A stretch of DNA of 46,429 bases from Actinomycetes bacterium (GCA_022600605.1 JAHZKD010000400.1:1-46429), one strand, 5' to 3'; counted from the first letter of the stretch, positions 25,558 to 33,564 are shown. The notes: generated by a model not told the origin, from the letters alone. A program made the numbers and translations.

Positions 25558-25913
25558 ACTCATGGCCGCGCTTGCAGTGCGTCTTGCGTGCGTTGCGATG
25601 CGTGCCGTGCCTCACCTGATCCGCTGAGTTTTCGTTCTTGGTGCCCCACACCAGGTTCTCGATGCGGTTGTCGGTACGTACACCGTTTAGGTGGCGGCAC
25701 TCCTGACCTGGTTCAGGTGCGCCGCGAAACGTCAGCAGCATGTATTTGTGCGACGAGTAGGTCTTGCATTTGCCTTTGATTGACGTGATGAAGATGCGGT
25801 ATCCGCTGGGTGTCAACTGTTGTCGCAGGATGCGTTCGCCGCGCCTAACTCGGCCAAGGGTTGCTCATTTCGTAGGGCTCTAACCCAGGTATGAACCGCC
25901 ATTCCTCCTGCAC
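25445..25913 (-). pseudogene. NUMOD4/HNH homing endonuclease, frameshifted
   Basis: On the minus strand a GTG at 25913 starts MQEEWRFIPGLEPYEMSN, a NUMOD4 motif (W.xIPG.E..YEVSN.GRV). The next part, LGRVRRGERILRQQLTPSGY, is in another frame. One extra base near 25859, in a C run on the coding strand, breaks the gene. The HNH core follows: SSHKYMLLTFRGAP, CRHLNGVRTDNRIENLVWGT, KNENSADQVRHGTH, and a zinc knuckle (CKRGHEFNDENTY, LCLPCKR). The intact form would be about 155 aa. It is inserted antisense at the 3' end of the split tail gene. The indel could be real decay or a sequencing error. Confidence 0.85.
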
Positions 25914-25960
25914 ACCAACAGTTTACCAGCCAATTCATACACCAGTGAGGTCGTGGAATC

Positions 25961-26431
25961 GTGGTTATGTCGAAGAAACTCCCGGATGGTTTCAAGAAGT
26001 TTCCGCACCCGTTCCCCACACGCGAAAACTGCGACCCTAACGACCCCTACCAAGCCTATTTATGGGCGTTGATCGCGTTGCCGTATCAGAAGGGGGCGCC
26101 GTGGTGCATGCCGGTCGACTACATGCAGCTTGTCAGTAAACGGTTGTGGGATTGTTTCGGGCCGCCGAACCCGGACTGGCAGCCCACGATTAAGTATCAG
26201 CGGCCGTTGAACACCGATCCGCACTGGCTGATGTCGGCTGGTGATTGGGTGGACGCCGATGCCCCGGATAGGGATCAGCGGCGGCCGGCCGTCCGGGCTG
26301 CGGATTCGTTGGCGACGGTGCAGCAGGCCGAGTTGGGTAAGGAGTTGGTGGCGCGGATGTCGCCGAAAATGTTGAAGGCGTTGCTGACTGAGGAGCAGCG
26401 GAAAGCGTTACGGGAGGGTGGTGAACTGTGA
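25961..26431 (+). CDS. Tail-region protein (gene-29/DUF2744-like)
   Basis: A 156-aa protein; GTG 25961 is favoured by GAGG at 25947-25950, with ATG 25967 also possible. PNDPYQAYLWALIALPYQKG, then APWCMPVDYMQLVSKRLWDC resembles a short actinophage tail-region family (DP..A..WAL...P, SKHLWDCG). The C-terminal third (LATVQQAELGKELVARMSPK) is helical. The role is unknown. Homologues sit between minor tail proteins, so it may be a tail component or assembly factor. Confidence 0.6.
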   Translation: MVMSKKLPDGFKKFPHPFPTRENCDPNDPYQAYLWALIALPYQKGAPWCMPVDYMQLVSKRLWDCFGPPNPDWQPTIKYQRPLNTDPHWLMSAGDWVDADAPDRDQRRPAVRAADSLATVQQAELGKELVARMSPKMLKALLTEEQRKALREGGEL

Positions 26432-26754
26432 CCTATCCTGTCGGAACTACTCCCAGCGATGCGTATGACAACACGAATTTCGCGGCGTATGCGGGCACGT
26501 CCGCGGCGACGTGGGAAGCCACCTTCACCGCAGGCATTGACACCTACTACGGGGACGCCGAGACGGGGTTCGGGGATGTGTTGGCCGACGCCGGGAACGG
26601 CGACACCAACGCGACAGCCGCACTCGACTTAATCGATGATGTGGCTAAGGCAATCCACAACGGCTACAACGGCTCCGGGGGAACCGGCACCGCCGCACAG
26701 GTACAAGCTGTCATCGAAGATATTGTGACCCGGCTGGAAGCGTTGGAACCCTGA
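26428..26754 (+). CDS. Hypothetical tail-region protein (108 aa)
   Basis: GTG 26428 overlaps the previous stop (GTGA). The acidic, Ala/Thr-rich sequence (ATWEATFTAGIDTYYGDAET, DLIDDVAKAIHNGYNGSGG) ends in a helix (VQAVIEDIVTRLEALEP) that could trimerise. No family recognised. It is probably a small virion or baseplate-associated protein from its position among minor tail genes. Confidence 0.65.
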   Translation: MTYPVGTTPSDAYDNTNFAAYAGTSAATWEATFTAGIDTYYGDAETGFGDVLADAGNGDTNATAALDLIDDVAKAIHNGYNGSGGTGTAAQVQAVIEDIVTRLEALEP

Positions 26755-26939
26755 TGTATACGGCAGGGGACGTGAAGCGCGACCCCGACACTGGGGATGT
26801 GGCGGTGCGAACCACCAACGATGACACCGGGGAGCGCGCTAACCGGGCGTGGCTTGTCGCCACACAAACCCGTGGCGCCCGATTCGCATCGAACAGCGAC
26901 GTGAACGGCTGGGACGACATTTACACGATGGGATCATAG
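26754..26939 (+). CDS. Hypothetical tail-region protein (61 aa)
   Basis: ATG 26754 overlaps the stop of the previous gene (TGATG). The short product (MYTAGDVKRDPDTGDVAVRT...DVNGWDDIYTMGS) is hydrophilic and beta-prone, with the look of a small structural or decoration protein of the tail tip. It is followed one base later by the next gene. Nothing else can be said. Confidence 0.6.
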   Translation: MYTAGDVKRDPDTGDVAVRTTNDDTGERANRAWLVATQTRGARFASNSDVNGWDDIYTMGS

Positions 26940-26940
26940 G

Positions 26941-27555
26941 ATGGCGCTGCCGCAATTCAGAGTCACCGGGAACCTGGGCGAAATCCTCGACGGCGCGTCC
27001 ACGGCGGGCGTTCTGGATGTCACCTACCCGACCACGCTACGCATCGCGTTCACAACGAACTTCAACAACATTCACAACGTCATCACCTACGATGGCGGGC
27101 TATTCAAATTCAGCGAGCCGATCTATGCCGGGGTGGAATCGGACGGCGACCTTGTTCACGCGACCATGGTCGACGGGGAGCTTGTGGCTGACACGGGACC
27201 GATTTATCTGGTGGCGCGCAACGGCATCAACGCAGACGATTTCCAGTACAAGTTTTCGCTGCAAACGCCGACTGCGGGCACGGACCCGTGGGGATACACC
27301 TACTGGCAAGAGTTGGCCTCATGGTGGTTCGATGCGGCGTTAGGCGGCACCACCCTCGACCTCAGCACAGTCGCTCCTAATGTGGACACCGACCGTAAAC
27401 GTGGGCCGGCGGCGAATATCGTGTCAGGCTACTTCGACTCCAACGATGACCTTGTGCTGGTCAACGTGGACGGCTCCTACACAACACCCATTGAGTTGCC
27501 TGACAACGTTATTGCGTTTGTCGATAACGGCGATGGCACGGTGCAGGTCGGCTGA
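26941..27555 (+). CDS. Putative minor tail protein (204 aa)
   Basis: ATG 26941 directly follows the previous stop. It is a beta-rich protein: FRVTGNLGEILDGASTAGVL, LFKFSEPIYAGVESDGDL, then a second domain with WQELASWWFDAALGGTTLDL and a closing strand pair (NDDLVLVNVDGSYTTPIELP, IAFVDNGDGTVQVG). The first domain resembles an Ig-like or carbohydrate-binding fold. The final DNGDGTVQV motif recurs in the next small gene (DNGDGTVTVTL), suggesting a shared adaptor motif. Function inferred from position only. Confidence 0.65.
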   Translation: MALPQFRVTGNLGEILDGASTAGVLDVTYPTTLRIAFTTNFNNIHNVITYDGGLFKFSEPIYAGVESDGDLVHATMVDGELVADTGPIYLVARNGINADDFQYKFSLQTPTAGTDPWGYTYWQELASWWFDAALGGTTLDLSTVAPNVDTDRKRGPAANIVSGYFDSNDDLVLVNVDGSYTTPIELPDNVIAFVDNGDGTVQVG

Positions 27556-27734
27556 TGGCGATCCCAGATTTAGGCGAGAAGGCCGTTGCGGGGGAGATGA
27601 CTGGGACCGGCCTGGTGAAGATTTTCCTCGCACCTGGCGGCGCCATCGTGGACCTGCCACTCGTCGTCATTCCTGGCGGCAGCGTCGTAGACAACGGTGA
27701 CGGCACAGTCACCGTCACACTTCCTGATCCATAA
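27555..27734 (+). CDS. Small tail-tip protein (59 aa)
   Basis: ATG 27555 overlaps the stop before it. The 59-aa product is beta-rich (GTGLVKIFLAPGGAIVDLPL) and ends VVDNGDGTVTVTLPDP, sharing the DNGDGTV end with the upstream protein. It lies ten bases before the tailspike gene and may act as an adaptor between baseplate and spike. The shared end may also be a remnant of duplication. Confidence 0.6.
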   Translation: MAIPDLGEKAVAGEMTGTGLVKIFLAPGGAIVDLPLVVIPGGSVVDNGDGTVTVTLPDP

Positions 27735-27744
27735 AGGAGAATTG

Positions 27745-29727
27745 ATGGCTACGTGGGATTTGGTGAAGAAAGAGGCGTTAGCGTGGAGTCGGGCTACGGA
27801 CGCATTGTCCACGGCTGACGCCGCCGCCCAAGCGGCTAGTCTGCCACTTTTACTGCCGACTGGGCAGCATGTCATCGACGCTAACCTGACGATTGATTCC
27901 CCGGTGTGGTTCCCCCCCGGCTCTGTCTTGAAACCTGATGACGGTATTACGGTCACGCTGGCGGGTGGTGTGGTGAACGCGCCGATGTCGCAGATTTTTG
28001 ATCACTCGGCTGGCGGGGTTGTCGCTCCGCAGAACACGTCGGTGTTCCCGGAGTGGTGGGGCGCGGTGGGTGATGGCACCACTGATGACGGCGCCGCTCT
28101 TGTGGCGATGTTTCAGGAGTCCCCGGCGGCGGGGGGCAGCGGAAACATTGTTGTTCCTGACGGGAAAGTCTATGCCACCTCTGAGGCGTTTGAGGTGCAG
28201 TCGAACAGCGATATCACCGGCCATGGCACCATCAAATGCACCCAGAACACCCCCGGCGGGCGCGGCGCGATCGTGTTGATGGTCAACGGCGCCCAGAACA
28301 TTCGGTGGGTCGGCCCAACCATTGATGGCAACGGCACGGAGAACGCGAACTGCATCGCTATCGGAACTGGGATCGGATTCGACGCCGAGACGACACCCTG
28401 GAACGACAACATCTACATCGACGCCACCGTTAAAGGTGCGCGAATCTCAGAATCCATCGAAGCCAGCAATGAGATCCTGTACTCCGGTGGAGGTAAGGGC
28501 TTCACGATTCAGCATCGCACCCGCAACGTGTACGCCAACATTCGCGCCATAGATTGCGACATCGCCGGCTCGGTGGAGGGCGCGAGCGCCGACGACAAGT
28601 ACGTGCAAAACATTGTCGTGGATTTGCAGGCCACCGACGCGCACCGCACAGCGTTGTTCCTTGGCGGCGCGCTGGAGCCGGGGCTCGGGTCGACCGTCTC
28701 CGCGAGGTACTCGCACTCGCTGTACCCGGGGACAAGGGTTCGGCTGTACGCGATGGGCGGGCAGGATGCGTCCGTTGTGGTGGGCGAGTCCACTGATGAC
28801 AACTGGGACCACGCGGGAGTGGTCACTAGCCAGTTCGCGTCAGGCGTGCATCTGGAGGTGTACGCCGCAGTAGAGAATCGGGCCACCCTCATCAGGGGCA
28901 AGATGTTCGCCTCGCACGTCAAGATCGACGCCTACATGGATGATCTGCAGCACGTGTGGGATGCCCGCGTGATCGAGTCGACCGCTTCTGTGGGCACCAA
29001 CATGCTCGATAACGTGATCGAGGCTAACGTTCACGCCGAGACGCATTCGGGGAACCTGATCACGTTGACCGAAAACGCGGCAGAGGTGAGGCGTTCGGTC
29101 ATCAATATCGACACTTGGTGTGAAGACGGTGTTGGTGACATTCTCAGCAGCGCGGGCACTGAGGCGTTCGGTCCGTCGGTTGTCTACCGCTTCCGCGACG
29201 TGGCGGCCAGCCCTGTCAGTGAGATGAGCGGCAACACCGCGATTGAGCCGCACCCGACGTGGGCGCTGGCACCCAGTGGGGCGGGGCAGATCGCGCGGCA
29301 GGCTTACGCTGTCATTCCGGACGGCGATACGACCCCAACTGTGTCCAATGGGTCTGTGTCGCTGCTGCGGACCAATAATTCGTCGCCGACAACGATCACC
29401 GACTTGGATCACGGACGTGAGGGTCAGGTGGTGGCGATCCGGTTTGGTGATGCGAACACCACTGTCGCGCATGGCGGTTCCACGACGATCAGGTTGCAGG
29501 ATGCTACGAACCACACGTTCGCGTCGGCTGAGACCTTGACGCTTGTGTTCGACGGGACGGGCTGGGTGGAGATCGCCCGGTCGAGCACAGTCGCCGCAAC
29601 GGCCTACACGCCAACCAATGTGTCCACAGATCGCGCTTTCGATGCTGACACTGTTGCGGTGGCAGAGTTGGCCGATGTTGTCGGCACTCTGATCGCTGAC
29701 CTGCAAGCTAAACGGATCATCGGGTGA
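27745..29727 (+). CDS. Tailspike with parallel beta-helix (pectate-lyase-like)
   Basis: A 660-aa protein with ribosome site AAAGGAG before ATG 27745. The segment PEWWGAVGDGTTDDGAALVA (about residues 101-120) is the hallmark start of pectate-lyase-3-type beta-helices. Repeated short strands follow (NIRWVGPTIDGNG, FTIQHRTRNVYANIRAIDCD, VHLEVYAAVENRATLIRGK). The C-terminal 150 residues form separate beta domains (ITDLDHGREGQVVAIRFGD, TLTLVFDGTGWVEIAR) and a terminal helix for trimerisation. It probably binds or cuts a host surface polysaccharide. Catalytic residues cannot be assigned. Confidence 0.82.
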   Translation: MATWDLVKKEALAWSRATDALSTADAAAQAASLPLLLPTGQHVIDANLTIDSPVWFPPGSVLKPDDGITVTLAGGVVNAPMSQIFDHSAGGVVAPQNTSVFPEWWGAVGDGTTDDGAALVAMFQESPAAGGSGNIVVPDGKVYATSEAFEVQSNSDITGHGTIKCTQNTPGGRGAIVLMVNGAQNIRWVGPTIDGNGTENANCIAIGTGIGFDAETTPWNDNIYIDATVKGARISESIEASNEILYSGGGKGFTIQHRTRNVYANIRAIDCDIAGSVEGASADDKYVQNIVVDLQATDAHRTALFLGGALEPGLGSTVSARYSHSLYPGTRVRLYAMGGQDASVVVGESTDDNWDHAGVVTSQFASGVHLEVYAAVENRATLIRGKMFASHVKIDAYMDDLQHVWDARVIESTASVGTNMLDNVIEANVHAETHSGNLITLTENAAEVRRSVINIDTWCEDGVGDILSSAGTEAFGPSVVYRFRDVAASPVSEMSGNTAIEPHPTWALAPSGAGQIARQAYAVIPDGDTTPTVSNGSVSLLRTNNSSPTTITDLDHGREGQVVAIRFGDANTTVAHGGSTTIRLQDATNHTFASAETLTLVFDGTGWVEIARSSTVAATAYTPTNVSTDRAFDADTVAVAELADVVGTLIADLQAKRIIG

Positions 29728-29864
29728 GCGATCCGCGCTACTGGGCGTGGTTCGACGTTCATCGCGCGAAGTTCTGGCAGTTGGTGTGCGCGTCCCTGCT
29801 TGTGGCCGGGGTGACGTTCGCGGTGTGCGTGATTGTGTTAGCGCCGTTCACGGGTGGGAGGTGA
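29724..29864 (+). CDS. Small membrane protein (46 aa)
   Basis: GTG 29724 overlaps the tailspike stop (GTGA). It has one clear membrane segment (LVCASLLVAGVTFAVCVIVL) after a Trp-rich cytoplasmic start (YWAWFDVHRAKFWQ), then a short tail. It lies just before the endolysin, so it may be a holin-type or regulatory membrane peptide of lysis, but no family is recognised. Its stop lies within the endolysin ribosome site. Confidence 0.6.
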   Translation: MSDPRYWAWFDVHRAKFWQLVCASLLVAGVTFAVCVIVLAPFTGGR

Positions 29865-29870
29865 TTGGAT

Positions 29871-31274
29871 ATGGGCCGCCGCGTGGTGTACGGCCACTCA
29901 TTCTCTGAGAATGGGTGGCCGATGGTCGATACCGGCTCCTGCTCATGGGTGAAAGTTCCCGGCGCTGAGCATGTGTCGCTACAGATTCAGAACGGCCACC
30001 CGCTAACTATCCTGCGGGCATTCGCTGCTGACTATCACGCTTACGTCGAACCCTTGAGAGACGCAGACTCGGCATGCTGGACGGCCACAAACTCAGTGTC
30101 CACGTCGAATCACCTGTCGGGCACTGCCATGGATTTGAACTGGAATGGCGCGGACGGGAAAACATTCCGACTAGGCATCAGTGCCGAACAAGCGTTCCCC
30201 GGCAATCAACTCGGCAACCTCCGCGATCTGCTCGACTTCTACGAGGGCGTCGTATTCAATGGCGGCGCATGGTCGATACGCGACTGGATGCACGCCCAAC
30301 TCGGCGGCGGCACCTACAACCACCCGAAAACGGTTGACTTCATTGCCCGCAAGATACGCGCTGACGGATTCTCCACCTACCGGCGCGGCAACACTGCCCA
30401 GCCGGCGGCTGCCGGGGTGCTAGCCCGCGCCACCGGAGTATCAGCCATCAAAGCGCCACAAATTCTCGACGGTGTGCGCTCCGGCCTGCGCGATTCGCAA
30501 TGCACCAACCCGAACCGGATCGCGATGTGGCTGGCCCAGATCGGGCACGAATCAGCCGGGTTCAGCGCCACCGAGGAATACGCGAGCGGTGAAGCCTACG
30601 AAGGCCGTACCGACTTGGGTAACACGAAACCCGGTGACGGGAAGCGGTTCAAGGGCCGCTCATGGATTCAGATCACCGGGCGGCACAACTACACCCAACT
30701 CTCAGCGTGGGCGCACAGCCTGGGGTTGGTGCCGTCGCGGGAGTTCTTCGTTGAGCAGCCATCCCAACTCGCCACACCGGAATACGCGGGGCTGGGACCG
30801 GCCTGGTACTGGGTGGTGGCCCGCCCCGACATCAACACACTGTCCGACAAGCGCGACCTCATCACCGTCACCAAACGGATCAACGGCGGCACCAACGGGT
30901 TAGCGGATCGACAGGCACGCTACGACCGGGCTTCGGCGCTCGGGGATCAACTGATGGCGCTCACTTCTGGCCCGACCGGGGAATTGGAGGAACTGCTGAT
31001 GTCCACCGAACTGTCGGCGTCACGCTCGATCTACCGCACCAGCGACACCAAGACGATGACACTGCGGGACGCCATCTTCGGCGCGGACGCCTGCGCCCAC
31101 ATGGGATGGGTTGAGCAGGCCGCCCTCTCGGGTGACCCGTGGGCCATCGAACTGGTCGGGAAGTTAGCGACCGGCAACCTCCCGGCGTCGTCTGACCCGT
31201 GGGCGGTCAACCGCGCCCGCCACATCATCACCGTCATCCGTAAGGCTATCGACGCGCAAGGAGCAGGACAGTGA
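29871..31274 (+). CDS. lysA: Endolysin LysA: M15 peptidase plus GH19 domain
   Basis: A 467-aa protein; ATG 29871 has the ribosome site GGGAGGTG (29855-29862), and TTG 29865 is less likely. The N-terminal domain carries STSNHLSGTAMDLNW (H81, D88), the SxHxxGxAxD zinc site of M15 peptidases. The middle domain (about 190-340) is glycoside hydrolase 19-like: MWLAQIGHESAGFSATEEYA (catalytic Glu), YEGRTDLGNTKPGDGKRFKG and SWIQITGRHNY. The C-terminal 100 residues are probably the cell-wall binding part. It cuts both peptide and glycan bonds of peptidoglycan. Confidence 0.92.
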   Translation: MGRRVVYGHSFSENGWPMVDTGSCSWVKVPGAEHVSLQIQNGHPLTILRAFAADYHAYVEPLRDADSACWTATNSVSTSNHLSGTAMDLNWNGADGKTFRLGISAEQAFPGNQLGNLRDLLDFYEGVVFNGGAWSIRDWMHAQLGGGTYNHPKTVDFIARKIRADGFSTYRRGNTAQPAAAGVLARATGVSAIKAPQILDGVRSGLRDSQCTNPNRIAMWLAQIGHESAGFSATEEYASGEAYEGRTDLGNTKPGDGKRFKGRSWIQITGRHNYTQLSAWAHSLGLVPSREFFVEQPSQLATPEYAGLGPAWYWVVARPDINTLSDKRDLITVTKRINGGTNGLADRQARYDRASALGDQLMALTSGPTGELEELLMSTELSASRSIYRTSDTKTMTLRDAIFGADACAHMGWVEQAALSGDPWAIELVGKLATGNLPASSDPWAVNRARHIITVIRKAIDAQGAGQ

Positions 31275-31627
31275 AGTACACCGCCGCAGCCATCGCTAAA
31301 TCCCTTGTCGCGTTCGGTGTCGGCACTATCGGTGCCGCCACCGCCGCCGCTGGCGGGCCGGACTTGTCGGGGCTCGACTTCGGGCAGTGGCTCGCCGCTG
31401 TGGCTGCCGGTTTGACGGGGGCGGGGGCGGTGTTCGCCACACCGAACAAGCCCACCGAGTCGGCTGCTGACATTGTGGTGTCGTCTATCCCGGTGGTGGT
31501 GGAACAGGCTAAGCAGGCGCAGGACGATCTGGAGCGAGTGCGTCAGGTCACCACTGACGTGTTGCGTGACGTGCCGGTGTTCGGTCCTGCTGCGCGGGAG
31601 ATCGTTAACAGCCTGCCGCGCTTCTAA
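31271..31627 (+). CDS. Holin
   Basis: A 118-aa protein; GTG 31271 overlaps the lysin stop. Two hydrophobic segments (AAIAKSLVAFGVGTIGAATA and FGQWLAAVAAGLTGAGAVFA) are joined by a short turn with aspartates. A charged cytoplasmic tail (VEQAKQAQDDLERVRQVTTD) follows. This is the layout of class II-like actinophage holins, encoded right after lysA. It forms the pores that release the endolysin. Confidence 0.8.
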   Translation: MKYTAAAIAKSLVAFGVGTIGAATAAAGGPDLSGLDFGQWLAAVAAGLTGAGAVFATPNKPTESAADIVVSSIPVVVEQAKQAQDDLERVRQVTTDVLRDVPVFGPAAREIVNSLPRF

Positions 31628-31956
31628 TGACACCGTTTAATCCTGATAGTTGGATGGACGTTGTCGTGCTGGTTGTCCTGGCGTTAATCACCACGGGCGG
31701 TGCGACACTGACGACTGTCGTTGCCCGCCGCCACGGTAAAACGCTGGGCAGCATTCAGGATCAGGTCACCAACGCGCATGAGACGAATCTGCGCGATGAC
31801 ATCGACAAACTCACAGCCCTAGTCGCTGAGGGGTTCGCAGAGACCCGCAAGGACGTGCGAGAGTTGCGTGAGGAGATGCGAACGGAGCGCATCGAGCGCA
31901 TCGAGGGGGATCGGCGCGGGATGCGCCGACTAGGACTGCTGGACAACGACGGCTAG
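31627..31956 (+). CDS. Membrane protein with coiled coil (second holin or DUF2746-like)
   Basis: ATG 31627 overlaps the holin stop. One N-terminal membrane segment (VVVLVVLALITTGGATLTTV) is followed by a long charged coiled coil (DDIDKLTALVAEGFAETRKD, VRELREEMRTERIERIEGDR). Such single-span coiled-coil proteins follow the holin in many mycobacteriophages (DUF2746) and are thought to act in lysis control. Confidence 0.75.
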   Translation: MTPFNPDSWMDVVVLVVLALITTGGATLTTVVARRHGKTLGSIQDQVTNAHETNLRDDIDKLTALVAEGFAETRKDVRELREEMRTERIERIEGDRRGMRRLGLLDNDG

Positions 31957-31960
31957 CCCG

Positions 31961-32200
31961 ATGACGCTGACCCCGGCCCAGGTAGTCGAGCGCGCCCTGC
32001 AATTGGTGCTCGATGACGCCGCGGATGGGTGGACGTTGAGCGCCTACGTGGTGGTGATGGGCCTTGAGCGGGTGACCAGCGACGGGTCTATCGAATCCAT
32101 CCCGTGGAGCTTCACCGCCCCGAACCAACCGTGCTGGGCAACCCGTGGACTACTCGATGAGCTGGACGACACCTACTCCACCAATCGCGGGGAGGACTGA
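31961..32200 (+). CDS. Hypothetical protein (79 aa)
   Basis: ATG 31961 lies four bases after the previous stop, and the stop overlaps the next ATG. It is an acidic soluble protein with a helix (PAQVVERALQLVLDDAADG) and a beta part (TLSAYVVVMGLERVTSDGS, PWSFTAPNQPCWATRGLLD). Short proteins of this sort follow lysis genes in actinophages without known function. Confidence 0.6.
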   Translation: MTLTPAQVVERALQLVLDDAADGWTLSAYVVVMGLERVTSDGSIESIPWSFTAPNQPCWATRGLLDELDDTYSTNRGED

Positions 32201-32445
32201 TGCGCGCAGGGACGAAAGGGTGGCTGGCGCTCCTCGGCGTCATCGTTGGCACCAACACCGCCTGCAAAGACGGCGACACCATGTCCGAGGTCGCCGACAA
32301 GTGGATGGCCCGCTGCCCGTGGCTTGTACGCGCCGTGGGCGCCCTGATCTTCTTGCACGTAACCAACTCAATCCCGCCAAGCATCGATGTCATTCACGGG
32401 GCGCATCTCGGTATCCGCGCCGCGAGACGAAAACTGCTCACGTGA
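32200..32445 (+). CDS. Small membrane protein (81 aa)
   Basis: ATG 32200 follows a one-base stop overlap. Two hydrophobic stretches (GWLALLGVIVGTNTAC and LVRAVGALIFLHVTN) flank a polar loop (DGDTMSEVADKWMARCP), with a basic end. The TMSE...W...P..HLxN pattern resembles a small family of actinophage membrane proteins beside lysis genes (DUF7427-like). It could modulate lysis or superinfection. Confidence 0.65.
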   Translation: MRAGTKGWLALLGVIVGTNTACKDGDTMSEVADKWMARCPWLVRAVGALIFLHVTNSIPPSIDVIHGAHLGIRAARRKLLT

Positions 32446-32558
32446 TAGACGAGCACCCCGATAAGGGCGACTCCACCATCGACAAATGGGCTGCCATCGC
32501 CGTCGTGATAATCGTCGCGATGTACGTAGCCATGTGCGTCGACCTGTTCGTGGGATAA
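32442..32558 (+). CDS. Tiny membrane protein (38 aa)
   Basis: GTG 32442 overlaps the preceding stop (GTGA). The peptide MIDEHPDKGDSTIDKWAAIA is followed by a single membrane helix (VVIIVAMYVAMCVDLFV). It lies seven bases before the ATP-grasp gene. Reality is supported by the overlap and the clean hydrophobic segment. Function unknown. Confidence 0.5.
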   Translation: MIDEHPDKGDSTIDKWAAIAVVIIVAMYVAMCVDLFVG

Positions 32559-32565
32559 TTGGGGG

Positions 32566-33405
32566 ATGGACAGGCCGTTTCGGATCGTGACTCACCGCAA
32601 CTGGCTGGCCGCGCACTTCGCCGACTATGGCGCGGTACAAGACTTCGGATTCGACATCGACCCCGACACCGCCGAGGACACAATTTGGTGGGCGCCGGGT
32701 GCGTGGGTCGCCTGCGTCTACCAATCAGGCATCCGCCTACCCCTGACCCTATGCGGACACCGATGGATGGAAGCACTGCCCTGGAAGTACAAGCAGCGTG
32801 TCATCGCCGTCACCCGGGTTGAGGACATCACCGACAACCTCGATGCTGACCCTGACGAACGGGTACATGTAAAACTCCCCGAGGCCAAGCTGGATAGCTT
32901 CCCCGCGACGGTGTTTCACCGAAAGCATTTGGCGACCACCCTGCGGCAGCTGCATGTGCCCGGCGGGACGTTGATGCAACTCAGCGAAGTTGTGAACTTC
33001 ACCCGCGAGTGTCGTTTCTGGATAGCCCACGACCAGGTGACTGCACACAGTTGGTACTGCGTCGACGGACTGGCCTCCGATCATGAGGACTTCACGCCAG
33101 GTACGGCGAATGACGTTGACCGGATGCGGGAAGTGGTGCAAGCCCTGCTGGAAGACCCGGACGTGGACCGGCCGCCTGGCTTCACGTTAGACCTTGGCTT
33201 CACCGACACTGGGGCCATCTTGGTCGTGGAGGCCAACGCGGCCTGGTCCAGCTCGCCCTACGACGGTGATCCCGCTGGCATTGTGAAGTCCATTGTGGCT
33301 AGCCACGACTTCAGCGGCGAGTTCACTTATTGGCGTTGGCGGCCGAACCCTGTGTATGGATTGGTGCAGCCACTTAGGTGGGCGAAGCCTATCGGTTGCG
33401 TCTAA
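32566..33405 (+). CDS. ATP-grasp enzyme, R2K-like
   Basis: A 279-aa protein; ATG 32566 has GGGGG immediately before it, so initiation may be inefficient. The C-terminal half looks like an R2K-type ATP-grasp: FTRECRFWIAHDQVTAHSWY (paired Arg, strand with nucleotide contacts), FTLDLGFTDTGAILVVEANA and AWSSSPYDGD (metal-binding Glu/Asn). ATP-grasp enzymes join a carboxylate to an amine. Phage R2K members are proposed to modify peptides or proteins. It is the last gene of the late operon, followed by the terminator at 33565. Confidence 0.7.
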   Translation: MDRPFRIVTHRNWLAAHFADYGAVQDFGFDIDPDTAEDTIWWAPGAWVACVYQSGIRLPLTLCGHRWMEALPWKYKQRVIAVTRVEDITDNLDADPDERVHVKLPEAKLDSFPATVFHRKHLATTLRQLHVPGGTLMQLSEVVNFTRECRFWIAHDQVTAHSWYCVDGLASDHEDFTPGTANDVDRMREVVQALLEDPDVDRPPGFTLDLGFTDTGAILVVEANAAWSSSPYDGDPAGIVKSIVASHDFSGEFTYWRWRPNPVYGLVQPLRWAKPIGCV

Positions 33406-33499
33406 TCCACCTGTTCGTCTACCTGCTAACCTAGCCCTGGGGCACGGCGCTTATAAGAGTGGATTCGGCCCTAGCGCACGACGAAGCCCCACCGCCCCC

Positions 33500-33531
33500 A
33501 CCTATAACCAGAACGGTGCGCTGTTATAGGT
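33500..33531. repeat. Inverted repeat ACCTATAAC / GTTATAGGT
   Basis: Perfect 9-bp arms (33500-33508 and 33523-33531) flank a 14-nt spacer. It lies in the 249-bp gene-free stretch 33406-33654 between the late operon and the integrase. The A/T-rich arms in a GC-rich genome suggest a protein site, perhaps an integrase core or accessory site. 33406-33499 shows nothing else. Confidence 0.6.
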
Positions 33532-33564
33532 TCACGCGCAACCTGCAACCAGCGTTACACCCTT

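Noticed and set aside
25817..25889. Possible resumed C-terminus of the tail gene (LLSQDAFAAPNSAKG)
   Set aside because: On inspection this is the antisense of the HNH gene and is out of frame with the tail gene.
25813..26019. 68-aa minus-strand frame (ending MAVHTWVRALRNEQP...)
   Set aside because: It is a wrong-frame reading of the NUMOD4 part of the HNH gene; the third frame gives the recognisable motif.
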